Assembly: GCA_963575745.1 (NCBI GenBank)
Contig: CAUYUJ010018873.1
Location: forward strand, 1 to 64,000
Length of the DNA stretch: 64,000 nucleotides
Origin: Prorocentrum cordatum
Lineage: Eukaryota > Sar > Dinophyceae > Prorocentrales > Prorocentraceae
Direction of reading: 5' to 3'
Shown piece after piece: positions 41,985 through 53,393 of the stretch. The stretch's first letter is position 1. Each line of letters begins with the position of its first letter. The translations under genes were made by a program, and so were the position numbers. The notes below the pieces were generated by a model, which saw only the letters and a program-made list of their open reading frames with translations, was not told where the DNA came from and searched no databases.

Positions 41985-43085
41985 TAACGGGGTGCCCCAA
42001 GAGGGCCCCAGTAGGCGCCCAGGGAGCTTTTGATAGCAACACGCCAGCAACGGCACTCGCCCGTGGCGCCGAGCCAGCCTCAAGAGGCCCACATGGCTTC
42101 GTAGAGTCGCCCAAGAGCTTCCCCCGGAGACTTCCGAAAGGCACCTAATAGCGTTCCCGAGAAGCCATAAGGAGGCCAAAGTCCCGCCCCCCAAGTAGTC
42201 CCCCAGAAAGCTCCGTTTTTGCATTCGAGAATCGCCCCTGCATTCCTCATTGGCACACCCGCAATTTGTGCTGCGCATTCCTCGGCGCGGCTAGAACCTG
42301 AGCGCGTGCGAAGCGTGCGCGCGTGGTTCTGGCCGGCGACAGGGTCCCTGGGCCAGGGGGCGGCCCACTTCCCCCCCCCTCCCCAGCGTGAACAGTTTAG
42401 TCCTGGAAACAGCGGCTCTTTTTGAGTGATCCAGGGGTTTCTCTGGACCTCGAAAGCCTTCTTCGACGACTCCACCGGACGCTCAGAGGCCGCAAAGACG
42501 GTTCCAAGACGGTCCAATATGATCGTAGAAGGGCCCAAGAGGCCCCCAAGGCAGCCGAAGACCGCCCGAAGAGATCTCCGAGAGGCCTTCACAGTCTTGC
42601 CCAGTTGCTTTTAACAGCGTCAAAGACGGCTAAAGTGGCCCCCAATGTTGCTTGTCAGGCGACCCAGGAAGCCCCCGAGAGGGCCCCAAGACGGCGTAGA
42701 ACCACCCCTAGAGGGCCCAAGAGGCCCCCAAGACGAGCCCAAGAAGCTCCGATGACAGCCCGAAGACGCCCCCAGAAAGTCCCAGATTGCCCACGGAGGC
42801 ATCCAAAATGGCATCCGAAGGCGTGTGTCGTTCTACGAACGCTCTGAGACAGCCAAGGAGGCCCCAGAACTCGAGAGACCCCAAAAACGCCCCGAAGGGG
42901 CCACCAATAGACGCCAAATATGCGTTCAAGATGCCCCGAAGAGCTCCCCCAGAAGATGCAGAGATGCCCCACAGGAGCTCCACGAAGACAACCCACCATG
43001 CTCTTGATTGAGGAAGTCCCCAGAGTTTCCCAGTGGCTTAGAAACTTCAAGACGTTCCAGGGGAGTCCCAACACAGCCCAGGAAA
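41985..43085 (-). repeat. CCAAG ~10.5-bp phased repeat
   Basis: CCAAGAGGCCCCCAAGACG-type units at 41985-42160 and 42430-43085. Between them, 42160-42430 is mixed sequence with a hairpin block AGAACCTGAGCGCG...GTGGTTCT at 42292-42330 and a poly-C run. Confidence 0.8.
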
Positions 43086-43155
43086 TAACTTGGGTAGCTC
43101 AAGAGACTTTTGCGGCGTACGCGAGTAACCGTTTTTGCATAGGTTCGTTTGAACT

Positions 43156-43492
43156 GTTGTCGGGTGTACCCGTGTCGTCGATTCGTCTTTGTTGGATCCG
43201 CGGCTCTGCCTTCTCTTCAGCTAATATTCAAGGCAACTGTGGTGAGTGCAGCTGTGAGCTGGCCACGGGCTGGGGCGTGATAGAACCTGAGCGCGCGCGA
43301 AACGCGCGCTACGAGCATTCGAGCGACACGAAGCACACAACTAACTAATTTATGCACGCTGTTCAATGCATTCCTCCTGCATCTCCTCGTAGTCCAGTGC
43401 GTTCCTGGAGGAGGAGGAGTGGGGAGAGGACAATGCAAGCACGTAAAATCTAGGGAAGCCTCCAAAGACTTTCAATGATGATGCCGTCGACA

Positions 43493-43529
<37 letters not shown>

Positions 43530-43632
43530 CTACGACGACGGCGGCGGCAGCGGCCATTGCTTAGACAACGAGGGCGGCGAGAGCGCATGAAACGGCTCGC
43601 ACCATGTAGGAGACAGCACTACAGTTGTGAAT
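43156..43632 (+). repeat. ~475-bp dispersed repeat, copy 2
   Basis: Second copy of 39510-39975, same orientation, with a longer GACGACGAC run (43492-43530) and an added AGCTGTGAGCTGGCC segment. It also carries GAACCTGAGCGCGCGCGAAA at 43282. Confidence 0.85.
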
Positions 43633-43794
43633 TCTCCACGCTTCGCCCATCTCCACCAGCCCATTCAGAAACCCTGCCCTTCAGAGCTGACAGGAAAAGG
43701 GACGAAGAGACACATCTAGCGAAACAAAGCGAGCAAGGGGGTGGCCTTGGAAGGCCTCTTCGGGCCATCCCTGGGTGCCGCGTGTGGGCGAGGG

Positions 43795-43887
43795 GGGGAT
43801 GATGATGATGATGATGATGCTGATGATGATGATGATGACGATGATGATGATGATGACGATGATGATGATGATGATGCTGATGATGCT

Positions 43888-43955
<68 letters not shown>

Positions 43956-44125
43956 GGAGGAGGAGGAGGAGGAGGAGGAGGAGGAGGAGGAAGAGGAGGA
44001 CGAGGACGAGGACGAGGACGCGGACGAGGACGAGGACGAGGACGCGGATGAGGACGAGGACGAGGACGAGGAGGACGAGGATGAGGAGGACGAGGACGAG
44101 GATGAGGGCGACGCGGACGAGGACT
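43795..44125. repeat. (GAT)n, (GAG)n, (GAC/GAG)n compound tract
   Basis: GATGATGATG with CTG variants to about 43953, GAGGAGGAG to about 43998, then GACGAGGACGAGG to about 44125. Acidic open frames are artefacts. Confidence 0.97.
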
Positions 44126-44149
44126 CATGGAACCATCTAGAGGTATTCT

Positions 44150-44665
44150 TGCGGCTGCTGTTGCTGCTGGTGCTCTCTGGGAGTTTGGGGGGCTCTCTTG
44201 GAACCCTCTTGGTAACCTTGGAAGGCTTCTTGGGATCACCTTGGAGGCCATCGATTACAGGATGAGGGGGTCCCCAGCTCAGCTCCCCCCTCAGGAGCCG
44301 GCAAACCGCTTCTTGGGGCTCTCTTGGAGCGCTCTTGGGCGCTCTTGGAGCGGTCTTGGGGCCGTTTGGAGCATCTTGGGAGCCATCTTGAGCCAGCTTG
44401 GGCTATCTGAACCATCTTGGAGGTCATCTTGGGCTTACTGAGGCCGCTCGTGGGCCTCTTGGGGGCCTCTTGGGGGCCTCTCGGGTGCCTCTTGGGGCCC
44501 TCGTGGGACCCTCTTGGAGCCCTCTTGGGGCTTTCTTGAGGCTCTCTCGGGACCCCTTGAGCGCATCTTGGGGCCATCTTCGAGGCTATCGATCAAAGGA
44601 GGGAGGGTCCTGATCGGCGCCCCCCCCCCTCGGGGGCCACGATCCTCGTGAGGGGTGTCAAAACA
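44150..44665 (+). repeat. CTTGG ~10.5-bp phased repeat ending in the 89-bp-family core
   Basis: CTCTTGGGCG, CTCTTGGAGCGG, TCTTGGGGCCG and GCATCTTGGGAG follow at 9-12 bp spacing. After a poly-C run comes GGCCACGATCCTCGTGAGGG (about 44636-44655), the same combination as at 1690-1890. Confidence 0.85.
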
Positions 44666-44744
44666 AGGCCCTCCCAGGGGCCGATTTTGGACGCTCTAAC
44701 CCCTCGCGGCCCCTCCCGTCCAGGTCCAGGGGAGGGGGTAGGGT

Positions 44745-45930
44745 GAGGGGTCAAGACCCCCTCCCCGCCCGCAAGCCGTCTCGCTCACTCCCACCCGCCA
44801 TCCCAACACATGCGTAGCACCCGAGTCTTGCCCGAGCCTCAGCATATTCAGCAGTCGTCTTTGGATGGGCAGCTACTGGGGGCCAATCCGCCGCCGCCGC
44901 CGCCGCCTCCGCCGACGCCGCCGCCGCCGCTGCCGCCGCCGCCCCCCGCCGCCAAACTGCCGCCGCCGCCGCAGCCGCTGCCGCCACCGCTACCGCCGCC
45001 GCCGCCGCCGCCGCCGCCGCCCCCGCCGCCGCCGCAGCCGCCGCAGCCGCCGCCGCCGCCACCGCCGCCGCAGCCGCCGCAGCCGCCGCCGCCGCCGCCG
45101 CAGCCGCGCAGCCGCCGCCGCCGCCAAGTGTACTCTGTATTGTTTTTTGACAGGGATGGTGGGGGGGGACCGCATTGGGTTGGTTGCGCATGTTCCGAAT
45201 TCGGAGGCAGAGTGTGTGTTTGTATTGTTTGTTTTACAAGGGATGGTTGGGGGTGTCGTCATGGACTCGGGTTGGCCCCCACTCGCCTGGGGGAGGGGGT
45301 GTTTATTAATAGGGAACAGTGATCAAGACCCCCCCCCGCCCGCAAGCCGTCTCGCTCACTCCCACCCGCCATCCCAACACATGCGTAGCACCCGAGTCTG
45401 GCCCGAGCCTCAGCATATTCAGCAGTCGTCTTTGGATGGGTAGCTACTGGGGGCCACTCCGCCGCCGCCACCGCCGCCTCCGCCGCCGCCGCCGCAGCCG
45501 GTGCCGCTACCGCCACCGCCGCCGCCTCCACCGCCGCCACCGCCGCCGCCGCCGCCGCCGCAGCCGCCGCCGCCGCCGCCGCAGCCGCCGCCGCCGCCGC
45601 CTCCGCCAAGTGTACTCTGTACTGTTTTTTGTGAGGGATGGTGGGGGGGGGGGCGCATCGGGGTGGCTGCGCATGTTCCGAATTTGGAGGCAGAGTGTGT
45701 TTTGTATTGTTTTTTGCAAGGGATTGTGTGGGGGGGGTGTCGTCATGGACCTGGGTTGGGCCCCGGTCGCCTGGGGGAGGGGGTGTTTATTAATAGGGAA
45801 CAGTGATCAAGACACCCTCCAGATAGCAAGCCGTCTAGTTCACTCCCACCCGCCCTCCCAACACATACGTCACACCCGAGCATCAGCATGTTCAGCGGCC
45901 GTCGTTTGATGCACAGCTACTGGGAACCAA
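44745..45930. repeat. ~490-580-bp tandem unit with (CCG)n, 2 full copies and a partial third
   Basis: Each unit has GCAAGCCGTCTCGCTCACTC, a CAGCATATTCAGCAGTCGTC segment, a (CCG)n tract of 150-230 bp, AAGTGTACTCTGTA, then TTGTTTTTTGACAGGGATGG and TGTTTATTAATAGGGAACAG. Copies start near 44750 and 45327, and the third (45816) diverges after about 110 bp. A CCG-less fragment of the same unit lies at 49205-49425. Poly-Ala, poly-Gly and poly-Pro frames are artefacts. Confidence 0.9.
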
Positions 45931-45954
45931 AACCGAGCCCCTGTGCGCGACGCC

Positions 45955-46085
45955 GGGGCGACGTGCGCCACGCGTGCCACGCGCGCCACGCGCGCCAGGC
46001 ACCCCTGGGGCCCGAGCGTGCCACGCGCCCGGTGCGCCAGATACTCCCTCCAGCCGCGCCAGGTGCGCCACGTCCAGGGCACGTG
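45955..46085. repeat. degenerate GCGCCACGC short repeat
   Basis: GTGCGCCACGCGTGCCACGC recurs at roughly 9-12-bp spacing. The rest of 46086-46599 shows no gene; a GACAGGGATGG-like fragment of the neighbouring repeat lies near 46300-46325. Confidence 0.6.
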
Positions 46086-46599
46086 CAGAGTGTATCAGGT
46101 GCGCCTGCGCACATGACAGCACACATCGGGAAACATGTCGGCCCCCACCATCCTTGTCGAAAACCAATGCCCATCGTTGTGTCCGGTGGGCCTGCGCACA
46201 GCAGGCCATACACCACCACCCCCGCCGTCCCTGACAAAAACCACGACAATGATCGCGGGGGGGCCGCGCACTATCCACATTTAGCCGCGAAGTGCATTTT
46301 GTATTGTGTGTTTGTCAGGGATGGTAGCCCTGCGCGCAGCAGGCAATATGCTGACACCCCCGCCGTCCTTATCTAAAATTACCCTGTGACGTACCCAACC
46401 CATTTGTATCATGGGAAACGAGGAGTTGACCGAAACTTGCATGGACAATCAAATTGCAGGATCCGTTGTTTGATATGTAAGCTACTTGGGACACGCGCCT
46501 ATGGCATGATGCGCAGGAGAACCATACAAGAAAGAAGGGCAACATCTACAGGCTCGAAGAGGACATGGGGAGACGGGAGCGAAGAGCAGGAGAAAGACG

Positions 46600-49045
46600 T
46601 GCGGGAAGCCCACTGTGCTGGGCCCCTCAGCAGCCCTCGGAAGTGGCGACAGTTTCACAGATCGCAGCCCCCCATGGATGGCGAGGTCCCATTTGAGTCT
46701 GCGGTGAGTACCCACTGTGCTGGGCCCCTCAGCAGCTCTCGAAAGCGGCGACAGTTTCACAGATCGCAGCCCCCAGGGATGGCGAGGTCCCATTTGAGTC
46801 TGCGGTGAGTGCCCACTGTGTTGGGCCCCTCAGCAGCCCTCGAAAGTGGCGACAGTTTCACAGATCGCAGCCCCCCAGGGATGGCGAGGTACCATTTCAA
46901 TTTGCGGTGAGTGCCCACTGTGCTGGGCCCCTCAGCAGCCCTCGAAAGTGGCGACAGTTTCACAGATCGCAGCCCCCAGCAGCCTTTGAATCCGCCGTGA
47001 GTACCCACTGTGCTGGCCCCCCCAGCAAGCCTCGAAAGTGGCTGCAGTTTCACAGATCGCAGCCCCCCAGGGATGGTGAGGTCTAATTTGAATCAACCGT
47101 GAGTACCCACTGTGCTGGGCCCCCCAGCAGCCCTCGAAAGTGGCGACAGTTTCACAGATCGCAGCTCCCCAGGGATGGCGAGGTCCCATTTGAATCCGCC
47201 GTGGGTACCCACTGTGCTGGGCCCCCCAGCAGCCCTCGAAAGTGGCGACAGTTTCACAGATCGCAGCCCCCCAGGGATGGCGAGGTCTTTGAATCCGCCG
47301 TGGGTACCCACTGTGCTGGGCCCCCCAGCAGCCCTCGAACGTGGCGACAGTTTCACAGATCGCAGCCCCCCAGGGATGGCGAGGTCCCATTTGAATCCGC
47401 CGTGAGTACCCACTGTGCTGGGCCCCCCAGAAGCCCTCGAAAGTGGCGACAGTTTCACAGATCGCAGCCCCCCAGGGATGGCGAGGTCCTATTTGAATCC
47501 GCCGTGAGTACCCACTGTGCTGGGCCCCCCAGCAGCCCTCGAAAGTGGCGACAGTTTCACAGATCGCAGCCCCCCAGGGATGGCGAGGTCCCATTTGAAT
47601 CCGCCGTGGGTGCCCACTGTGCTGGGCCCCCCAGCAGGCCTCGAAAGTGGCGACAGTTTCACAGATCGCAGCCCCCCAGGGATGGCGAGGTCCCATTTGA
47701 ATCCGCCGTGGGTGCCCACTGTGCTGGGCCCCCCAGAAGCCCTCGAAAGTGGCGACAGTTTCACAGATCGTAGCCCCCCAGCGCCTGCGAGGTCTAATCT
47801 GAATCCCCGTAGGGCGTCACTCCGCTGGGCCCCCCAGCAGCCCTCGAAAGTGGCGACAGTTTCACAGATCGCAGCCCCCCAGGGATGGCGAGGTCTAATC
47901 TGAATCCCCGTAGGGCGTCACTCCGCTGGGCCCCCAGCAGCCCTCGAAAGTGGCGACAGTTTCACAGATCGCAGCCCCCCAAGGGATGGCGAGGTCTAAT
48001 CTGAGTCCCCGTAGGGCGTCACTCCGCTGGCCCCCCCCCCAGCAGCCCTCGAAAGTGGCGACAGTTTCACAGATCGCAGCCCCCCAGGAATGGCGAGGTC
48101 TAATCTGAATCCCCGTAGGGCGTCACTCCGCTGGGCCCCCCAGCAGCCCTCGAAAGTGGCGACAGTTTCACAGATCGCAGCCCCCCAGGGATGGCGAGGT
48201 CTAATATGGCGTCACTCCGCTGGGCCCCCCAGCGGCCTCGAAAGTGGCGACAGTTTCACAGATCGCAGCCCCCCAGGGATGGCGAGGTCTAATCTGAATC
48301 CCCGTAGGGCGTCACTCCGCTGGGCCCCCCAGCAGCCTCGAAAGTGGCGACAGTTTCACAGATCGCAGCCCCCCAGGGATGGCGAGGTCTAATTTGAATC
48401 CCCGTGGCCCACTGTGCTGGGCCCCCCAGCAGGCCTCGAAAGTGGCGACAGTTTCACAGATCGCAGCCCCCCAGGGATGGCGAGGTCTAATCTGAATCCC
48501 CGTAGGACGTCACTCCGCTGGGCCCCCCAGCAGGCCTCGAAAGTGGCGACAGTTTCACAGATGGCGCTAATCCCCCGTAGGGCGTCACTCCGCTGGGCCC
48601 CCCAGCAGGGTGGCGACAGTTTCACAGATCGCAGCCCCCCAGGGATGGCGAGGTCTAATCTGAATCCCCGTAGGGCGTCACTCCGCTGGGCCCCCCAGCA
48701 GGCCTCGAAAGTGGCGACAGTTTCACAGATCGCAGCCCCCCAGGGATGGCGAGGTCTAATCTGAATCCCCGTAGGACGTCACTCCGCTGGGCCCCCCAGC
48801 AGGCCTCGAAAGTGGCGACAGTTTCACAGATCGCAGCCCCCCAGGGATGGCGAGGTCTAATCTGAATCCCCGTAGGACGTCACTCCGCTGGGCCCCCCAG
48901 CGGCCTCGAAAGTGGCGACAGTTTCACAGATCGCAGCCCCCCAGGGATGGCGAGGTCTAATCTGAATCCCCGTAGGGCGTCACTCCGCTGGGCCCCCCAG
49001 CAGCCCTCGAAAGTGACGGCAGTTTCACAGATCGCAGCCACCCAG
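46600..49045 (+). repeat. ~102-bp tandem array, ~25 copies
   Basis: The unit contains CCCACTGTGCTGGGCCCCCC, AGCAGCCCTCGAAAGTGGCG, ACAGTTTCACAGATCGCAGC and CCCCCAGGGATGGCGAGGTC. From 46609 to about 47770 the period is mostly 102 bp (34 codons), so a frame stays open on each strand. After 47800 the spacer changes to CGTAGGGCGTCACTCCGCTG and lengths vary, breaking the frame. I regard it as a satellite. Confidence 0.95.
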
Positions 49046-49075
49046 GGATGGCGACCGCAGGCGGGAGGAGGCGGG

Positions 49076-49108
49076 AAGGAAGGAAGGAAGGAAGGAAGGA
49101 AGGAAGGT
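49076..49108. repeat. (GGAA)n microsatellite
   Basis: About seven GGAA units directly after the 102-bp array. Confidence 0.9.
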
Positions 49109-49204
49109 GGAGACCGCAGTGCTCTATTCAAAACGAGTACCCAACACAGGAGGGTTGGGAACAATACAAGGTGCCCGCGGGCCTCACGAACATGACTCCA
49201 GACT

Positions 49205-49425
49205 TTGCCCCAAACTGTACTGTGTATTGTTTTTTTGACAGGGATGTTGCGGGGGGGGGGGCGCATCGGGTTGGTTGGGCATGTTCCGAATTTGGAGGCA
49301 GATTGCGTTTTGTATGGTTTCTTGGCAGGGATGGTGGGGGGGCCGTCATGGTGTGCTCATGGTTCCGAGGTGGCTGCCGGCCGGGTGGGGGAGGGGGTGT
49401 TTATTAACAGGGAAAGAGTGATACA
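49205..49425. repeat. fragment of the CCG-containing unit
   Basis: GTGTATTGTTTTTTTGACAG, GCATGTTCCGAATTTGGAGG and GTGTTTATTAACAGGGAA match the right half of the units at 44745-45930. The remaining 49426-49700 shows nothing recognised. Confidence 0.85.
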
Positions 49426-49739
49426 CGACGAAAGTAGGTATTTTTGGATTCCCAGATCCTAATCCATTTCTAGCGCATTCCTACTTTAAGAATCGGCATG
49501 GTCTTGATGTGTGTTGTTATTCTCTAGGAGGGCCTTGAGCCAATCTACTTTATCCGCCTTCCTACTTCATGTTTTTACCTGATTCTTCCGACCGACGTGA
49601 ACCCATCCCCGAAGGGGAATAAGGCTTTTGGAAGAGGAAAGGAAATCACCGTTTGACCACCTGTCGCCTAAAGGGCTGGTGGGACTTGTCAAGGCGCTGC
49701 GAACAGCTGTGAACAACATGGTGACCGTTTTTTGTTCGT

Positions 49740-51490
49740 TGTTTTGCCGATCGGCGTGGGCCCTCTCACCCCCCCTCTTCTGGAGCCCCATGCTTGGTAC
49801 CGTCCCTGGCGATGCTCTCGTCCATCGCCATGCTGAACAAAGCTGCCTGCAACGCCGATGAACGCCGCCTTCTGACTGCTCCACGATGTCATGCCTGGCT
49901 GCCGAATCCTTCCCCAGGGTCTGATAGGTAGTGTAATAAACCCAATCGGCCTCTCATCTCCAGCCTGCATGTTGCTTCCCTTGTGGAGCAGTTCGAACCA
50001 AACATGTAGCCATTGGTATGGCCAAGCACGTTCGGATTCACAGTATGAAAGAAGGGGGGCTACTTCTTGTTTGGCTGCTGGATCCATGGCCTGGATTTGC
50101 TGGACCCTCCACATGTCGGAGCCTTGGCCTGACGAGCTCGTGGTGGCTCGCAGGGCTCCTTCCAACAGATCTCCTGATATGGGCTCACGATCCTGCAATT
50201 CCTCAAGTGCACGATCTCTGAGACGTTGCATTTGGCGGACACAATCTTTCTGATCATTGTGCTTGGTCCACCTCGCTTTCCGTTGCTTCGCGCGTGTCTG
50301 TACTGCGCTCTGTCGGTTGGCCATAACTCCACGGCCGTCAGGATCCAAGCAACGTTCTGGAAGCTCGAGGGGTTCGGGCCTCTTGAGGTATCGGTGAGCG
50401 TCTCGCGTGTTGCCTTCCGTCGCCTTCTTGACCCACTCGCCGATGCCGATCTTTGCCTTCTGCCACGCTCTCTTGCCACGGCGCTCTGCTTGTCGACTGA
50501 CCTGCTGGAGAGCGACATGCCACAGTGGGTGTTGGGTGTCCAGCTCTGTTTTGTCCTGGCATCGCTCGGACGTGTGCATTTTTTCCTTCGGCGAGGGCCA
50601 TCGAGGAGCACCCTTGATCAATTGGCGAAACAACCACGCACGACACCGAAAAAAGCACAGGGAATAGACGTCCGAGCGATGGCCAGTTGTTAATAACATC
50701 CATAGCCTTCGAAGTTTGGGGCGCTGTGTACTCGAGGTCCCCGACGTGCTTGATCTGTCTGCGCATGCTTGCGCTGAGGGCCCTGCAGCGCGCTGAGCTG
50801 GATGAAGCTCCCAAGAAGTGAGGCAGAGATCCCAGCTCGATCCATCTGTCATGCCGTGCTTGGTCTGGGTCCATATGATGCTGCGTACGCCTGGGAGCTG
50901 CTGGCAAGCGTCGGTATCGAACTGGGTGTCCTCGGATAGGTCTGGCCTCGCCCTCTTTGCCGCGCAATATGGCCAGTGAGTGGTCTGCTGCTTGCGCCCA
51001 CTTCATGCATTTGTCGCCCAGGTGCTGGCTGGCCTGCTGCGCGAGCGCAAACGCGATGCTCTGCTTAGTGAACTCGTCTGGTTCTGGAAGCTCGCATGCT
51101 TCAACTTGCTGACGAACGTCCTGCCACACTTCGTCCTCCATCACTGCCAGCATCTTGGTGTAGGTCGGGGAGAAGAGGTTGTCTATCTCCTGACGTTCTG
51201 CCTGCATTGTCAGCTGCCCATCGGAAGGCTGGGTGGTGTCCTCACCGATGTCCTGCTCACCCATGTGCTCCGTGAGACGAGCGTGCCTTTCGCGATCCCG
51301 CTGCTTTCGCTTGGGGCACTTTTCCACATGCACTGTGATGTGTGGTACTTGGTGCTGTTCAGCTCGAACTGGACGAAGTACCTTTAGCGCAGCAGGGCGC
51401 CTCGCTATCTTGATGCACAGGCCCACGTGAGGTCTCCATTGGACCTTTGTGACTGCCGTGACCTCTCCGAGGGAAGGCCGAAAGGCTAGA
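49740..51490 (-). pseudogene. LINE-3 linker and N-terminal reverse transcriptase
   Basis: The first frame continues through SFALAQQASQHLGDKCMKWA-like helical linker to about 50700. After a frameshift, the 387-codon frame (49689-50852) reads PRWPSPKEKMHTSERCQDKT, then LLEGALRATTSSSGQGSDMW, YQWLHVWFELLHKGSNMQAG and DERPIGFITLPIRPWGRIRQ, the RT fingers with the GD-RPI motif. No palm follows: the sequence passes into RGPTPIGKTTNKK, shared with the duplicated repeat at 57300 and 61030. Confidence 0.8.
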
Positions 51491-52050
51491 GGGCACAGCA
51501 CATAATCCAACATCCGTCCCCTTCCACTCGAGCAAGTAGCATCTACGACTGCAGGTGTAGCTGGCTGTACCGAGAGCGTCTTGGCCCAGGGCGACTGCAT
51601 ACATTCTTTCGGTGTGGCGTTCCAGTCGCCCACCGCTGCCTATGGTGTGTTGATGTTGGCCACGAGCAGGGCGAACTGCATATTTTGTTTGGTGTTGGGG
51701 CCCGTCGAGCCTGGGCCGCTGTCCAGATGCACTGCGAAGAACGCGATTCGAGTGCCACCCTTCAAGTCCCAATGCACCACCGCAATGTCGTGCAGCTCCT
51801 TCTCAAATGTGCTAGCCCCGCTGAGTGTTGGTCTGTGTACTGAGGTCTGAAGGTGAGAACGGCGCAGCCAACATGCTCCCCCATGAGTTCCGTCTGCAGA
51901 ACGTCCAGTGCGCGATGCAGCTGTCCATGTGTGCTGAGAGCGCCATCCATAATGCAGAAGCCGCTGGGCTTCTTCGGACGCCTTGGCTGCCGCGAGGTTG
52001 TGCTCGACAAGGCCCACCACATCATACTTCGACTGCATGGTAAAGTGACT
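51490..52050 (-). pseudogene. LINE-3 endonuclease domain with one in-frame stop
   Basis: SKYDVVGLVEHNLAAAKASE holds the catalytic Glu. RIAFFAVHLDSGPGSTGPNT and VGDWNATPKECMQSPWAKTL (Asp-Trp-Asn, codons about 51619-51633) hold the second active-site motif, and GRMLDYVLCPLAF with TKVQWRPHVGLCIKI ends the fold. A single TAG at 51640-51642, where related proteins usually have Tyr, separates two parts of the same frame. Otherwise the domain is complete. Confidence 0.8.
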
Positions 52051-52399
52051 GGCGTCGACGTTTTACTGAGAGATACTCGCGACGAAAATGCTGGCGTACT
52101 CCCCTTCGTCGTTGCTCGCATGAAGAGTATTGGGCGGGCCCTGGAACTCGCGCTCGGGGTCCTCGAATTTCGTACGAACTCGTCTGAGGCTAAACCCGCG
52201 GCGGCGAAGCCACCTCGACCTTGGCTGTCACTGGGGTCTTCGTGCGCTTGCGGATCGCCTGGGTCTGCTCGCCTCTGGGTCTGTTCGAGGTATTGGTCCA
52301 AGTGCTCGGGCTTCGTGAAGTCGACACCACCTGTCGGCACGCCTTCAGCCTGGGCTGTGGGTCCGCTGGCTGAAGCAGTTTCTGCCGCATGAGCATCAC

Positions 52400-53180
52400 C
52401 TTGCACTGGTCCTTCGGTTCCTCGGCGCCGTTTTGATTTTTTGGCATGGTCTGCAGACTTGCGGAGGTTCTCGGCGGCCTCCTCCCTTGCCGTGGAAGCT
52501 TCCTTGGCCGCCTCGAGCGTTTGCTGGGCTGCCGCGGCTGCTTCTCAAGCCTCTATGTACAGACATCTCTCTTTTGTTTCTTCTCCGAGGAATTCCAAGT
52601 CTTCTGGCGAAAGCTCAGGGAACGGTCAAGCTTGCTGGCTTTGTTGGAGCGCTGCAAGTCCTGTGGTGGCCTTTTCCCGACAGGACTACTCTGTGCTGGG
52701 TTTCCTTCTCTGCGATCTTACTATCATCCAATTTTGCCAATCTGCCCTTTTGCTCTTCTGCATTGCGCTGGAGTCTCTTCCGTATCTTATCTCCTGCCTG
52801 GGTGACCATGCGGACCCTGGCCGCTGCCTCCAACTCCTCGAAGGGCTTGGGCTCTGGGGCTGGCTTCGGGTCTGGCTGGCGCAGTTGAGGGCAGGCCTGC
52901 TCCAGCAAGGCCAACTGCTCTTGGTCGTTGCTTTCTTTTGCATGCTTGCACTTGTCTCCAATGAGGGCGACCAACGCCTGGGCTTGCGCATCGGGAACAC
53001 ACTGGTTGGCCAAGGCCGGTGGCCACTCAGTGCCACATTTGGCACATTTTCCCTTCGCTGTGATGCGGTCGTTGTAGATCCAACCGCTGCCAAAAGGAGT
53101 ACAAGTGCTGCAAACTGTATACCGTCTCCGCTGCCCGCCCTGGCCATATTTCTTCGACCTTGAATGCGAACGTGCCCGGC
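52400..53180 (-). pseudogene. LINE-3 ORF1-like zinc-finger protein
   Basis: The minus frame reads RRRYTVCSTCTPFGSGWIYN then KGKCAKCGTEWPPALANQCV, a C-x2-C...C-x2-C finger (Cys codons near 53101-53112 and 53035-53046), followed by an acidic helical region DKCKHAKESNDQEQLALLEQ and PKPFEELEAAARVRMVTQAG. It stops at about 52615. A nucleic-acid-binding ORF1 role is inferred. Confidence 0.6.
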
Positions 53181-53393
53181 TGGCCTCACGGCCTCCTTCT
53201 TGGGCGGGAGCTTTCCTCCCCTGCTGCAGCTGCTGTCGTTGTATGCTGCGACTTCCGCCGCACCCTCAGGTGCGCCCCTCAAGCCAGGCGCGCCTCGCGG
53301 CCTGCTGGGCTGGGCAGGGGCGGACGCGCGTACTCGCTCAGCAGTGGGTCCGCCAGAATGCACGCTGCAACTTTTTGGGCCCAACTTGCTTGA

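Larger units (their letters stand above)
49700..53180 (-). mobile_element. LINE-3: 3'-truncated non-LTR retrotransposon
   Basis: On the minus strand: an ORF1-like zinc-finger region (53180-52400), endonuclease (52050-51490), linker (51490-50350) and the start of RT (50340-49740). The RT stops after the fingers and joins a sequence also present at 57255-57340, so the 3' end is truncated or recombined. Only a few stops and frameshifts are visible, so it is the least decayed LINE here. Its 5' side ends near the GGA tract at 53394. Confidence 0.85.

Noticed and set aside
43741-44265. 174-codon acidic frame resembling Asp/Glu-rich proteins
   Set aside because: Triplet microsatellite (GAT, GAG, GAC). 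There is no non-repeat protein sequence.
47099-47773. 224-codon frame with 34-residue repeats as a repeat protein
   Set aside because: The period is a multiple of three by chance, both strands are open, and the second half of the array breaks the frame. No start context or domain.
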